Below are positions 9,416 to 18,394 of a DNA stretch of 64,000 bases, in pieces; position 1 is the stretch's first letter; the number at the start of each line of letters is the position of its first letter. The notes below the pieces were generated by a model that ran no database searches, had not been told where the DNA came from, and worked only from the letters and a program-made list of their open reading frames with translations. The translations under genes were made by a program, and so were the position numbers. The stretch is from Streptomyces sp. NBC_00271 (GTDB taxonomy: Bacteria > Actinomycetota > Actinomycetes > Streptomycetales > Streptomycetaceae), in NCBI RefSeq assembly GCF_036178845.1, contig NZ_CP108070.1:1-64000 (forward strand), in the 5' to 3' direction.

Positions 9416-11540
9416 GGTCCGTGTCCCCCCATGGGTCCGCTGCCCACGGCTCAGATCCCCAGGTACTGGCTGCCCACTGGTCGGTGTCAGCGGGCTGCGC
9501 CGGGGCGGTGGGCCAAGCTCCGGCGGGCACGGGCGCCGGCGGCGTAGCAGGGCTGCCAGGGTCGGCCGGAGACAGGCCAGGGACAGTGGGCGGCAAAGCG
9601 GGCGGGGCGTCTCTCTCCTCTGCTTCCTCCTCGGCGCCGTCTCCGTCCTGGGGCTCTGCGGGGTGTGGGAAGAGGAAGTCGAACAGGTTCCTGAGATGGC
9701 TGGGAACCTGGACCGGTTTGCCGTGTTCGACTGCATCGGCCAGGAGAAAGGCCAGTGCGTCGGCGAAAGCCGCCTTGTCCCTGGCGTGCGGGCCCGCCGG
9801 CACGTCGGGAGCGCCCTTCTTGCCTTTACGGGCGCTCTTGAACAGGTCGTGCACCGTCTGCGGGGTGATCGGCCCGATGGGTGCTGCGCCGATGTCGGTC
9901 AGCGCGGCCTCGATGAGCTGCTCGTTGCCCTGGGTAATAGACGGCTCCAGTGTCGGATGGCTGATGAAGGCCTGCACCACGGCCGGATCGTGGTCGGCCA
10001 GCCAGGCGGGCGAGGTGGGCTCTTCTTCGAAGGGCTTGTCGCTGTCGCGCAGAACGGCCAGCCGGGCGCATATTTCCGCGTCCTTTGTCGCCAGGAGCCG
10101 TGAGGTCCACGGCCCAACCTTCGTCCCGACGTACAGGATGCTGAGTGCCTCGACGAAGGCCCGCTTCGCCTCGTCCGGACCAGCCCAGGCCCTGCCGAAG
10201 TCGCGGAGGATGGCGGCTTCGGTCACGCCTTCGACCACGACGAGCCGTTCGGCAAACAGTGCGGCCGAGCGGCTGGCGTCCATGTGCAGGCGGGCCATGC
10301 GCAGTGTCTTGTCGCGCTCGACCATCGGGATCATGGTGATCGGTCGGCAGACGCGCTGACCGTCCGGCGTGCGCCGCAGCACGACCAGTTGTTCGGGGTC
10401 GCAGGAGGTGATGATGTCGGTGGCGTGACTGGAGAGCACGATCTGCAGTTCCGGACGCTCGCGCACGGTCTTGCGCAGGTAGCGCACGAGGGCGTGCTGC
10501 AGCTGGGGGTGGAGGTGGGCTTCGGGCTCCTCGATGACCACGGTGGCGTGGAACGGGGTGCGAGGAAAGAAGGAGTCCGCCTCGGATTCGGCTTCCGCCA
10601 CTGCCTGCGTGCGGCGCTCCCGCGCCAGTTGCTCCTCCTCCGCTTGCGTCAGTTCCCCGGGTTCGCCGCTGGTTTCGGACGCCTCTCCTGCGGCTGCGGC
10701 TGCGGCGCGCGCGGCGGAGTCGGGTATCGCGGCCAGCGTGACGGCCATGTGAAGCAGGTTGACGTAGCCCAGACCCGAGACCTCCAGCGGACGGGCCGCT
10801 GTGCGGCCTTCGATGACGGCCAGCATCAGTTCCAAAACACGCGCAAGGTAGGAGTCGTCTATCACCTGTCCTCGCACGTAGGACCACTGGCGCTGCACGC
10901 CCGATGTGAGAGAGGCGAGATGGTTGCTGATGCGTTCTTCGACGGCTTCGATGAGCCCGTCCTTGGCGAGGTTCTCCAGGAGCCGGGAGGCCTTCACCCG
11001 CAGCGGCACCAGGCTGCGGCTGCCGTCGAGGCGTTCCTGCTGAGCGCGCAGCAGCTCGATGAGAATCCGGGTCTCCCGACGAGCCAGCTCATCCAGGGGG
11101 TGGCGCCAGGCTGGCAGGTAGATGAACTTGAACGGATCCGTCCCCAGACCCGGTTGCAGTATTCGGTGTCGGTCGACCTGAGCACGGACCGTGCCCAGGT
11201 TGCGCTGGAATCCGCTGAACCATTGCTGTGCGACGCCGCTGGCGGAGCGGTGCAAAGAGCCCTGAATCTGCTGCCCCAGAGGACCTTCGGCATCCGCGGC
11301 ATGCTCCAGGCTGTACTGCACCTCAACGCCCGGTGCATCGCCTGTGCCCAGAACGGCCGCGCTCTGCCTGGGCAGCAGGGGGAAACGGCTGGTGTGCGCC
11401 AGGTACAGGGAATCGGTGATCGTGGTCTTACCGGCTCCGTTCGCCCCGATCAGAACGCTGAAGCGTCCCGGCAGCTGGCACTCGATCTCTCCCTCAGCGC
11501 TCGCTCTCAGCCCAGAGACCTTCACACGGCTCAGATACAA
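9402..11540 (-). CDS. gajA: OLD-family AAA ATPase/TOPRIM nuclease, GajA-like (Gabija-type)
   Basis: 712 residues, TTG start after AGGGGGATC. Walker A GANGAGKT is at about 32-39, Walker B is [13 protein letters not shown], then LSSHATDII. The TOPRIM domain begins at [16 protein letters not shown], with a second acidic motif LRDSDKP. It is longer than typical GajA (about 580-600). The extra length comes from an Ala/Glu-rich insert before Walker B and a Pro/Ala/Asp-rich disordered tail of about 90 residues. First gene of a two-gene operon with the UvrD-like helicase. Anti-phage role inferred from family and pairing. Confidence 0.75.
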   Translation of the reverse strand: MYLSRVKVSGLRASAEGEIECQLPGRFSVLIGANGAGKTTITDSLYLAHTSRFPLLPRQSAAVLGTGDAPGVEVQYSLEHAADAEGPLGQQIQGSLHRSASGVAQQWFSGFQRNLGTVRAQVDRHRILQPGLGTDPFKFIYLPAWRHPLDELARRETRILIELLRAQQERLDGSRSLVPLRVKASRLLENLAKDGLIEAVEERISNHLASLTSGVQRQWSYVRGQVIDDSYLARVLELMLAVIEGRTAARPLEVSGLGYVNLLHMAVTLAAIPDSAARAAAAAAGEASETSGEPGELTQAEEEQLARERRTQAVAEAESEADSFFPRTPFHATVVIEEPEAHLHPQLQHALVRYLRKTVRERPELQIVLSSHATDIITSCDPEQLVVLRRTPDGQRVCRPITMIPMVERDKTLRMARLHMDASRSAALFAERLVVVEGVTEAAILRDFGRAWAGPDEAKRAFVEALSILYVGTKVGPWTSRLLATKDAEICARLAVLRDSDKPFEEEPTSPAWLADHDPAVVQAFISHPTLEPSITQGNEQLIEAALTDIGAAPIGPITPQTVHDLFKSARKGKKGAPDVPAGPHARDKAAFADALAFLLADAVEHGKPVQVPSHLRNLFDFLFPHPAEPQDGDGAEEEAEERDAPPALPPTVPGLSPADPGSPATPPAPVPAGAWPTAPAQPADTDQWAASTWGSEPWAADPWGDTDRDPS

Positions 11541-12171
11541 CGGATCCCCCTAACAACCCTGGTGACACAACAGCCTCCATCATCACTGCTGGCACGGACA
11601 TCCCGCACTCAAAAAGGACACTGCCCCCGACCATCCGTGCCGCCACTCCAGCAGCGCCTCAGACCATTTACACATCAGCCAGCCAAACTGCACAGTCCCA
11701 GGCGGGAGCCGAGAATCTTCACCGCGCCTACTGGGGCGGGACCGCAAGCAGCAACAAAGCGAACCCATAGCCCGGCAAGAGCCCGGCGGTGGTTGGTGCT
11801 TGGTGAGCCCCTGGCTTGGCAGCAGCGTAGAAACCGGAGTGGGCGAGGCTCGAGCAGTCGGCGAGCACGCTTCGATGCTGCTGGGGGTAAGTCGTACCGC
11901 GTCCGCAGTAGCGTCTCCCCAACTGACGTCGCACCAACCGGGGACTGGGTCGGCGGTCCCGTATTCAGTGGCGAGTGCTCGATCCAGTCGTGGCTGGCGA
12001 AAGGACTCCGTGAGTCGACTTACGGAGCTATGGGTAATGGTGGCGGCCCATCCCCGCGGGCGCGGGGATGGGCCGCCACTTCAACGAGTCGTCCGGCCTT
12101 CCACGTGAAGGCCTCATGGAGGCTGGTCTACAAAGACTCTCCCATCTGTGGGCGCGCGACGCGCTGTCGTG
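11541..12171. other. Gene-free spacer (~630 bp)
   Basis: No ORF here has convincing codon bias or a ribosome-binding site. Long open frames on the plus strand (for example through 10284-12302) are shadows of the gajA-like gene running into this spacer. It contains the strong hairpin at 12040-12079. It separates the Gabija-like operon from the sigma-factor operon. Confidence 0.5.
12040..12079. repeat. Perfect 18-bp stem hairpin
   Basis: GTGGCGGCCCATCCCCGC is followed by a GGGC loop and its exact reverse complement. The stem is unusually long and perfect. The centre (ATCCCCGC...GCGGGGAT) resembles the hairpin of type I-E CRISPR repeats, but only one copy is present and no spacers or cas genes are seen. 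A smaller imperfect palindrome (CTCCGT...ACGGAG) lies just before it at 12006-12027. It could be a terminator or a mobile-element end. Confidence 0.6.
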
Positions 12172-12590
12172 TCAGCACCGTGGCCCGCCGGTGGTGTGGT
12201 CCAGGTGCACCAGGAAGTCCTCAATCTCACGCACGAGAGCTTGCGTTGCTTCAGACAGCCCGACTCCGGCTTCCCCCAAAGCCCAATCGACCCTGTCTGT
12301 AGCTACGCGAATACCGGCCGACCGGCATACAAAGCCACTCACGAATGATCTGAAAGCTTCCTCAGCGTGTTCTTTCCCGTGCCCACAGCATGTCGATAGC
12401 TCTTCTTCTCTTTCGACATCGAGGATATGAAGATAGTCCCGCGCATCTTCGTCACCCTTGAGAGCTGCTCTTTCCCACCAGCTTCGCGCCACATTATCCC
12501 TGTCCAGGAACTCAAGGATTTCTGCTACGCGCCGCGTTTCCTGCGGTGTCGCGGAATCATCGATTTCCTTTTTCAGGAGACCGTGTAGTT
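12172..12590 (-). pseudogene. Fragment of a Sel1/TPR-like protein gene without a start
   Basis: The minus-strand frame ending at 12172 reads KKEIDDSATPQETRRVAEIL, then DRDNVARSWWERAALKGDED, then DYLHILDVE. The WWERAALKGDEDA stretch resembles a Sel1-type repeat. The only in-frame start is an internal GTG at 12492. Upstream the frame stays open without a start, back into the hairpin in the neighbouring ORF. Most likely a gene that lost its 5' end. Function unknown. Confidence 0.4.
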
Positions 12591-12818
12591 CACGGAACGC
12601 ACCGATTCGATGGTTTCCGTTTCCGTGGTCTTCCAGGCAGGGGCGGGGGCCGGGGGCCAGCCCGAAGGCTGGCCCCCCTCCGCCTGGACGGGGTCCTCGC
12701 CGATCCGAGAACCCTTTGAAAATGCCTGCTCAGAGCCTTCAAGCAGGAGCCACAGGGCGAGGAGCCGGATGGTTCCCCGCTCCTCGGGCTGGTGCGTCCA
12801 AGCGGACAGGTATGTCAT
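12573..12818 (-). CDS. Small protein coupled to the sigma factor
   Basis: 81 residues starting MTYLSAWTHQPEERGTIRLL. The ATG overlaps the sigma-factor stop (ATGA, 12818-12815), so it is translationally coupled. A short hydrophobic stretch (IRLLALWLLLEG) could be an amphipathic or membrane helix. The C-terminal half is Pro/Ala/Thr-rich and spans the hairpin at 12652-12677, so the true C-terminus is uncertain. By position it could modulate the sigma factor. Confidence 0.45.
   Translation of the reverse strand: MTYLSAWTHQPEERGTIRLLALWLLLEGSEQAFSKGSRIGEDPVQAEGGQPSGWPPAPAPAWKTTETETIESVRSVNYTVS
12652..12677. terminator. Strong hairpin at the end of the sigma-factor operon
   Basis: GGGGGCCAGCC and GGCTGGCCCCC pair perfectly around a CGAA tetraloop. 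The site lies in the distal part of the last small ORF of the sigma operon and would be a strong intrinsic terminator or transcript-stabilising structure. Confidence 0.5.
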
Positions 12819-13339
12819 GCGGTGGCCTCCTCGCTGTACTCGTTGATGGATTTCTTCAGGTTGTTGGCGGCGGCTTTGATGTAGCGCTTCACCGACTCCT
12901 CCTTTATCTGGAGGCGCTGCGCAACCACTGCAGGGCTGAGGTCCTGCAGAACACACAGGGTGATGACCTCGCGCTGCCGTTCAGGAAGACTGGCGACGAG
13001 TTCGCCGATACCTTCCTTAATCATTTCGTAGGCGGCCTCGGGGATTCCGATGCCTGATTCCGTTTCGGGCAGTTCATGAACCGGTACCGCGACCATCCGC
13101 TTGTTCCGACGGAACTGGTCGATGACCGCCCGTTTCACCGCGGTGCGGCCGTATGCGGTGAGCGACCCCTCTTGCGCAGAGATCGTCGCCCACCGCCGGT
13201 ACATGTTCAGGTAGACGTCCTGCACAGCATCTTCTGCGCTGTGCAGGTCGCCCGCCTCGACCCGGGCCAGTCGGGAGAACGCCTCAATGGTCTCGAGGAC
13301 GAAGGACTCAAAGTCCGCTCCCGGGGCGGCCTCGCTCAC
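12815..13339 (-). CDS. ECF-type RNA polymerase sigma factor
   Basis: 174 residues from the GTG at 13339. Region 2 shows ...AEDAVQDVYLNMYRRW, and region 4 shows LPERQREVITLCVLQDLSPAVVAQRLQIKEESVKRYIKAAA, a helix-turn-helix for -35 recognition. There is no C-terminal SnoaL extension, unlike the SigJ-type factor at 28.6 kb. It overlaps by 4 bp with genes on both sides, forming a tight three-gene operon (13617 to 12573). The much longer open frame on this strand (to 15673) is a shadow of the convergent tniQ gene. Confidence 0.8.
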   Translation of the reverse strand: MSEAAPGADFESFVLETIEAFSRLARVEAGDLHSAEDAVQDVYLNMYRRWATISAQEGSLTAYGRTAVKRAVIDQFRRNKRMVAVPVHELPETESGIGIPEAAYEMIKEGIGELVASLPERQREVITLCVLQDLSPAVVAQRLQIKEESVKRYIKAAANNLKKSINEYSEEATA

Positions 13340-13617
13340 GCAGCCTCCCGCGTGGCGATGGCCCGATGGCCTGCCGGATCGGCTGCGTCCTTGCGGAACA
13401 GCCAAGCCGGCCGTCCCTCCTCGAAGCGGGCCGCGGCGCCGCCGTCGGGCAGGGACTGCGCCATCGCGACCATGGTGGCGCGCTCCTCGCGCTCCATCCG
13501 GGTCTCGATGTACGCCTTCACAAGCATCTCCACGACGCCCTTGGCGCGGCGCATCGCGAAGAACAGCAGGAGCAGCAGGGGAACCCCGCCCGCTCCTGCC
13601 CAGTACGACCAAGTCAT
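13336..13617 (-). CDS. Small membrane protein coupled to the sigma factor
   Basis: 93 residues from the ATG at 13617, chosen because GGGAGG lies 8-9 bp upstream. One N-terminal transmembrane helix (GGVPLLLLLFFAM) is followed by a charged cytosolic part with VKAYIETRMEREERATMVAM. The stop overlaps the sigma-factor start (GTGA). The layout suggests an anti-sigma factor or membrane tether, but no zinc-anti-sigma HxxxCxxC motif is present, so this is inference from position only. Confidence 0.6.
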   Translation of the reverse strand: MTWSYWAGAGGVPLLLLLFFAMRRAKGVVEMLVKAYIETRMEREERATMVAMAQSLPDGGAAARFEEGRPAWLFRKDAADPAGHRAIATREAA

Positions 13618-13650
13618 CGACCAGGCCTCCCAGTAGAAACGAACTCGTTG

Positions 13651-13672
13651 GTGAAGGCCCAAGGGCCTTCAC
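13651..13672. promoter_or_regulatory. 22-bp inverted repeat upstream of the sigma operon
   Basis: GTGAAGGCCC, AA, then GGGCCTTCAC: perfect 10-bp arms with a 2-base centre, 34 bp upstream of the first gene of the sigma operon and inside the divergent promoter region shared with tniQ. The near-absent loop makes an operator more likely than a terminator. Confidence 0.4.
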
Positions 13673-13909
13673 TCCCTTACACGCCGCCGGAGGCCAGATC
13701 CGGATGCCGGAGACCAAGATCTTTTCCCAACTCCCCCTGATTCCCCGCCTGTCGCATCGTCTTCGCAGGTCACAGAGGTAGCAGGGGGACAGGAAAAACG
13801 GTCTGAAGGGCCCCGTCGAGTGGGAGTGACGGCCCCGGGGAGGACGGGGCGCCTGGGCATCCTCTGCAAAAGCGCCCGCCCGGGACAGCGGGCACGAGAC
13901 CGTGGTGGA

Positions 13910-15316
13910 GTGATCCATCGCCCTGGCGTACTGCGGACCGCTCCCCTGCGGGGAGAGACGACCTCGTCGCTGATCTGCCGCATCGCGAACCGCTACGGGA
14001 TGGAAGCGAAGGTGTTGCGGTCCTGCTGGCACTGGCGCAACTACCAACCCGGGCACGACGGCGGGGGCGCGCGGGCCGACGCCGAGGTACTGCTGAACGC
14101 AGCCGGACGGCAGCTCCTGGCGGGCCTGTGCGGCGTCAAGGAAGACGTGCTGGCGCGGGCGTTGCCGTCCTGGGAACGGGAGGACGCCAAGCTGCCCGCC
14201 GAAGAAGACGGAGTTCCGGCTGCAGCATGGCGGATCGGCGGCGCGGTCGCCGGGCCGGTGGCATTCGGCTGCCGCCTGTGCACGGCCCGGCGTACGGGGA
14301 CGGCCGTGCGGGTGGTGCGGTACGCGCCGCTCTGGTCCCGGGTGTGTGTCCGACACGGGCGGTGGCTCCTGGACGCGGACGCCGACCAGCCGCACGAGTA
14401 TCTGGACGTGCGGCATCTGCCGGAAGTGGCCGTGGCGCAGCGGCGGTGGGCGGGTGTAGCACGGCGGGCGGTACGGGCCGGGGCGGAGCCGGAGAGGGTG
14501 TTCGCGCTGGCGCACGCGGTGGTGGCCCGGTGGTGGGAGCAGGCCCTGCACTGGGAGCGGGAGACGATCTGGCCGCGGCGGCTGCACCAGGTCGCCGACG
14601 GCAACGCCGGAACGGATCTGGAGCGGTGGCGGATCGTGGGCCGGGACGCGGCCATCTTCCCCGACATAGTGGCCGTGGCCGACGCGCTGCTGGATCCGGC
14701 TATGGCCGAGCTGGCGTGGAGGGACAGCGGGGCCGGGCAGCCGCGGCTGCTGCCCGCCGACGGGGCGTTCTGCCGTCGGCTGGGCGAGCGGGTCGGGCGG
14801 GGGTGGCTGGGGCCGCTGGCCGCCACCGACTACGGCGGCCCGCTGACCTCGTGGATGGGCGCGGTCATCCGCCTGCGCCGTGGTGCTGGAGGACCGCCCG
14901 GCTACGGCAACGACCCCTGGTGGCTGAGGCAGGAGCACCAGCCCGCGTCCATGGCCACCCAGCTGCGCGTCCTGTCCAAGAAACGCAGCTCGCCCGGCTC
15001 GGGCACCACGTGGCGCTCTACGGTGCCGGCCGAGCAGCGGGCACTGATCACCAGCCTGGTCAACGACGCCGAAGAGCAGCTGACCCAGTTGCGCGGCGCC
15101 CAGTACGGCAAGACCGCCGACGCCGCACAGCAGTTGCTGGGCAACCTCGGCCATGCCGCCACGCTGATTGACCAGGCCATACGGGAGACCGCAGCAGCGG
15201 CCCTCACGGTCGGGGTGGCACTGGAGGATCTGGCGCGCTGGGCCCGTCTGCCAGCCGGGGCCCTGGCCGAAGCGCTCGCGGCCCACCGTAACGAGCGGCC
15301 CGGAAAACAGCGGTGA
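13910..15316 (+). CDS. tniQ: TniQ-family transposon target-selection protein
   Basis: 468 residues from the GTG at 13910, chosen for GGTGG upstream and because the TniQ-like start (RTAPLRGETTSSLICRIANR) follows at once. A zinc-finger pattern C121-x2-C124...C146-x2-H149 (GCRLC...CVRH) and the dispersed Trp/Arg pattern match TniQ/TnsD proteins, which recognise the insertion target and recruit TnsC. No C-terminal DNA-binding domain of known specificity is visible beyond a helical region. First gene of the transposition operon, divergent from the sigma operon. Confidence 0.75.
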   Translation: MIHRPGVLRTAPLRGETTSSLICRIANRYGMEAKVLRSCWHWRNYQPGHDGGGARADAEVLLNAAGRQLLAGLCGVKEDVLARALPSWEREDAKLPAEEDGVPAAAWRIGGAVAGPVAFGCRLCTARRTGTAVRVVRYAPLWSRVCVRHGRWLLDADADQPHEYLDVRHLPEVAVAQRRWAGVARRAVRAGAEPERVFALAHAVVARWWEQALHWERETIWPRRLHQVADGNAGTDLERWRIVGRDAAIFPDIVAVADALLDPAMAELAWRDSGAGQPRLLPADGAFCRRLGERVGRGWLGPLAATDYGGPLTSWMGAVIRLRRGAGGPPGYGNDPWWLRQEHQPASMATQLRVLSKKRSSPGSGTTWRSTVPAEQRALITSLVNDAEEQLTQLRGAQYGKTADAAQQLLGNLGHAATLIDQAIRETAAAALTVGVALEDLARWARLPAGALAEALAAHRNERPGKQR

Positions 15317-15494
15317 GTACGTATCCAGGAGGCGGCAGGCATGCACGGCCCGCCATCCCCGCGGCCGTACCTCATCGCCCGCGGCTACGTGATCAAAATC
15401 CGTGAAGCCGCCCGCCACCCGGGCAGGAAGGGCTTGACTGGGGCGCGTGGGCGGCACGGACGCAGCGGCCGCATCGGGCGGCCGCTCACAGCAC

Positions 15495-16280
15495 ATGCGG
15501 GCGGATACCGGATCCGGGTGGGAGGCGGTCTTCGTCGACCCCGTCGGGCAGGTGGTGCAGCAGCGGTGGGCGGACGCAGCTCTCGCGGTGGCTTTCGAGG
15601 AACTCGAGCCGGTGTCGGCGTTCCCGGTGGTGCCGGGGCGGCGGTGGGGGCCCGGGCAGTGGTGGTCGGCCACGACCGGCCGGCATGTGGCCTGCGGGTC
15701 AGCCGCGATGCGGGCGCAGCTGATGGTGCTGGACCGCGACCCTGAGGTGGTCGGCCTCGCCGGGAGGCCGGTCCGTCTGCTGTGGCGGGAGGGCCGCGGC
15801 CAGGTGCGCTCGTGGGTGCCGCAGCTCTTCGCCCGCTACCGCGACGGCGCCGCTCTGCTGGCCGACTGTCCCAGCCACCCGGAGGCCGGCGGTGAACGGG
15901 CCCAGAGGGCCGCGGTGGTTCTCGAGGCGGCGTGCGCGCAGGCCGGCTGGAGCTATCTGCGCCTTGAGCCGCTGGAGAAAACGCTGGCGGCAAACCTGAA
16001 ATGGTTGGCCGGCTACCGCCACCCCCGCAACGCCGGCCGTCCCCATCTCGCGGCCGCCGTCCATGAGGCGTTCGCACAGCCGCGGCCGCTGATCGAGGGC
16101 GCCGAGACGGTGGGCGACCCGATCGAAGTCCTGCCCGCCGTCTTCCACGCCCTGTGGCACGGACACCTCGCCGCGCCCCTGGACGTACCGCTGAACGAGC
16201 GGGTCCTCGTCAGCCCCGGCGCCGATGGTGCGAACGGCCACGGCGGTACCGGCGGCCCGGGCAGCAGGGATGGACGGTGA
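15495..16280 (+). CDS. tnsA: TnsA-like transposase endonuclease subunit with altered active site
   Basis: 261 residues from the ATG at 15495 (an upstream ATG at 15447 is possible). The region from WWSATTGRHV through LLWREG and ANLKWLAGYRHPR follows the scaffold of actinobacterial TnsA-like proteins, which cut the 5' ends of the transposon. In relatives as I recall them, the conserved acidic positions are in FESWLE and PDYF; here the matching stretches read CGSAAM and PQLF. The nuclease may therefore be inactive. The stop overlaps tnsB (GTGA). Confidence 0.65.
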   Translation: MRADTGSGWEAVFVDPVGQVVQQRWADAALAVAFEELEPVSAFPVVPGRRWGPGQWWSATTGRHVACGSAAMRAQLMVLDRDPEVVGLAGRPVRLLWREGRGQVRSWVPQLFARYRDGAALLADCPSHPEAGGERAQRAAVVLEAACAQAGWSYLRLEPLEKTLAANLKWLAGYRHPRNAGRPHLAAAVHEAFAQPRPLIEGAETVGDPIEVLPAVFHALWHGHLAAPLDVPLNERVLVSPGADGANGHGGTGGPGSRDGR

Positions 16281-18394
16281 GCGTGCGGCGTAGCGGACGG
16301 CCGGTGCTGCAGGTCGGAGCGCACGTCCGCTTCCGAGACCGCACCTGGCAGGTGGTCGCTCTGGCGGGGCAGCAGGTCCACCTGGCCGGTGAGACAGGAG
16401 GAGACGAGACGGTCGTGGCCGGGCATCTGTTCGCCGACCCGTCCTTCGCCATCGTGGGCGCCGAGATGCCGCAGGCCGTGACGCGGTGGGGGCTGTTCGA
16501 AACCGCACCCGAGGACGCGCGGCGCAAGGCGCTGGCCTGGCAGCGGCACATCCGCGAGGTGGAGTCCGGCCTGCCCGGCGGGACGGACAGCGGCGGGGTG
16601 CCCCGGGCCGAGTACGACCCCGACCGGTTCACACTCGCGCAGCGCGAGAAGGCCAAGGCGGCGGAGCTGACCGCGATCGGCTTCGGGCCCGTCTCCCGGA
16701 CCACGGTGCAGCGCATGCGCCTGGCCTACCGCAAGCAGGGCCTTTGGGGGCTGGTCGACCACCGCACCACCCGCCGCCCCAGCCCTACCGGGCGCACCGA
16801 CGAACGCGTCATCGCCGCGATCGAGGAAGCGCTGCGCCGCCAGCGCGGCCGTTCCAAAGGCACCGTCAAAGGCCTGACACCCCTGGTCGCGCAGATCCTG
16901 GAGGACCGGTACGGCTGCGGCGCCGTGCCGATGCCCTCCCAGGCCACCTTCTACCAGCTCGTCCACCAGCTCGCCCACCCCGCCGAACACCCTCACCGCC
17001 CCGCCCGCGCCCTTCCGGCCCCGGCCGGCAGACGGGCATTCACCCCGACCGTGGCGCTGCGGCCGGGCGAGCAGGTACAGGTCGACACCACGCGGCTGGA
17101 CGTCCTGGCCGTCTTCGACGACGGCACCACCGGCCGGCCCGAACTCACGATCGCCGTCGACGTCGCCACCCGCGCCATCCTCGCCGCCGTCCTGCGCCCC
17201 GCCGGCACCAAGGCCGTCGACGCCGCCCTACTGCTGGCGGAGATGGCCGTCCCGCACCCGGCCCGCCCCACCTGGCCCGACGCCCTGCGCCTCGCCCACG
17301 CCCCACTCCCCCAGCTCCAGCGGCTGATGAGTCTGGACGAACGCCTTCAGGGCGCAGCCGCCCGGCCGGTCGTGGTGCCCGAGACGATCGTCGTGGACCG
17401 GGGCAAGGTCTACCTGTCCACGGCGTTCACCGCCGCCTGCGAGACCCTCGGCATCAGCGTCCAGCCCACCCCGCCCCACGCCCCCGCCGCCAAAGGCATC
17501 GTCGAGCGCACCTTCGGCACCATCAACGCCCTGCTCTGCCAGCACCTGCCCGGCTACACCGGCTCCGACGTCACCCGCCGCGGACCCGCTGCCGAAACCG
17601 AGGCCTGCTTCAGCGTCGCCCAGTTGCAGGACCTGCTGGACGAATGGCTGATCCACTACCATCACCGCCCCCATGAAGGCCTGCGCCACCCCACCCTGCC
17701 CAAGAAGGCCCTGACCCCGAACCAGATGTGGGCCGCCCTCATCGCCGTCGCCGGCCACGTGCCCCTCCCGCTGAGCGGCAGCGACTACCTCGAACTGCTG
17801 CCGGTGCGCTGGCAGGCCATCATCGAACGCGGCATCCGCATCGACCACCGCACCTACGACCACGATGTCCTCGCCCCCTACCGCGGCCAGCCCTCCCCCG
17901 TCACGGCGCGCGGCGGCAAATGGGAGATCCACACCAACCCCCACGACGCCCGCCAGGTATGGATCCGCCTGCCCGACGGACACCTGACAGAGATCCCGTG
18001 GATCCACCGCGACCACATCCACCAGCCGTTCAACAGCGCCACCTGGCAGCACATCAAAACCATCACCACCCGCCACGGCGACCGCAACACCCACGAAGCC
18101 GACCTCGCCGACGCCCTCGACCAGCTCATGCGCCGCGCTCACACCGGCACCGCCACCCCCGGCGAGCAACGCCTCCTCACCCGCACCGCACCGCTGAAAA
18201 CACCCCCGCCCACGGCCGGCCCCCGCCCTCCCTACGCCCCGGACCCGCAGGCCGACGGCTCGGACGACGACAGCCTCGACGACCTGGACGACGGCCAGGA
18301 GCAGGCCGACGGCGAGGACGAACCCGGCGGCACCCCCGTCCCGTACACCGGACTCGGCCTCTACGACCCCGCCCAGGAAGCCCTCAACTGGTGA
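16277..18394 (+). CDS. tnsB: TnsB/Mu-type DDE transposase
   Basis: About 705 residues from the GTG at 16277, overlapping the tnsA stop by 4 bp. An N-terminal helix-turn-helix region (FGPVSRTTVQRMRLAYRKQG) precedes an RNase H-fold rve core with D270 (QVDTTRL), D374 (VVDRGKV) and E410 (GIVERTF), a DD(35)E spacing, then a Mu-type C-terminal beta domain. It would cut and join the 3' ends of the element. The tail of ~80 residues is Asp/Glu/Pro-rich and may contact TnsC. Intact. Confidence 0.88.
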   Translation: MSVRRSGRPVLQVGAHVRFRDRTWQVVALAGQQVHLAGETGGDETVVAGHLFADPSFAIVGAEMPQAVTRWGLFETAPEDARRKALAWQRHIREVESGLPGGTDSGGVPRAEYDPDRFTLAQREKAKAAELTAIGFGPVSRTTVQRMRLAYRKQGLWGLVDHRTTRRPSPTGRTDERVIAAIEEALRRQRGRSKGTVKGLTPLVAQILEDRYGCGAVPMPSQATFYQLVHQLAHPAEHPHRPARALPAPAGRRAFTPTVALRPGEQVQVDTTRLDVLAVFDDGTTGRPELTIAVDVATRAILAAVLRPAGTKAVDAALLLAEMAVPHPARPTWPDALRLAHAPLPQLQRLMSLDERLQGAAARPVVVPETIVVDRGKVYLSTAFTAACETLGISVQPTPPHAPAAKGIVERTFGTINALLCQHLPGYTGSDVTRRGPAAETEACFSVAQLQDLLDEWLIHYHHRPHEGLRHPTLPKKALTPNQMWAALIAVAGHVPLPLSGSDYLELLPVRWQAIIERGIRIDHRTYDHDVLAPYRGQPSPVTARGGKWEIHTNPHDARQVWIRLPDGHLTEIPWIHRDHIHQPFNSATWQHIKTITTRHGDRNTHEADLADALDQLMRRAHTGTATPGEQRLLTRTAPLKTPPPTAGPRPPYAPDPQADGSDDDSLDDLDDGQEQADGEDEPGGTPVPYTGLGLYDPAQEALNW

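Noticed and set aside
12040..12079. CRISPR array
   Set aside because: Only one repeat-like hairpin, no spacers, and no cas genes anywhere in the window.
10284..12302. 672-codon plus-strand ORF over gajA and the following spacer
   Set aside because: Antisense to conserved Walker and TOPRIM motifs and with low-complexity translation.
12815..15673. A 952-codon minus-strand ORF spanning the sigma factor and the antisense of tniQ/tnsA
   Set aside because: Only the last 174 codons have sigma-factor features; the rest is antisense to tniQ and tnsA, with no start signal or family character. High-GC DNA often leaves antisense frames open.
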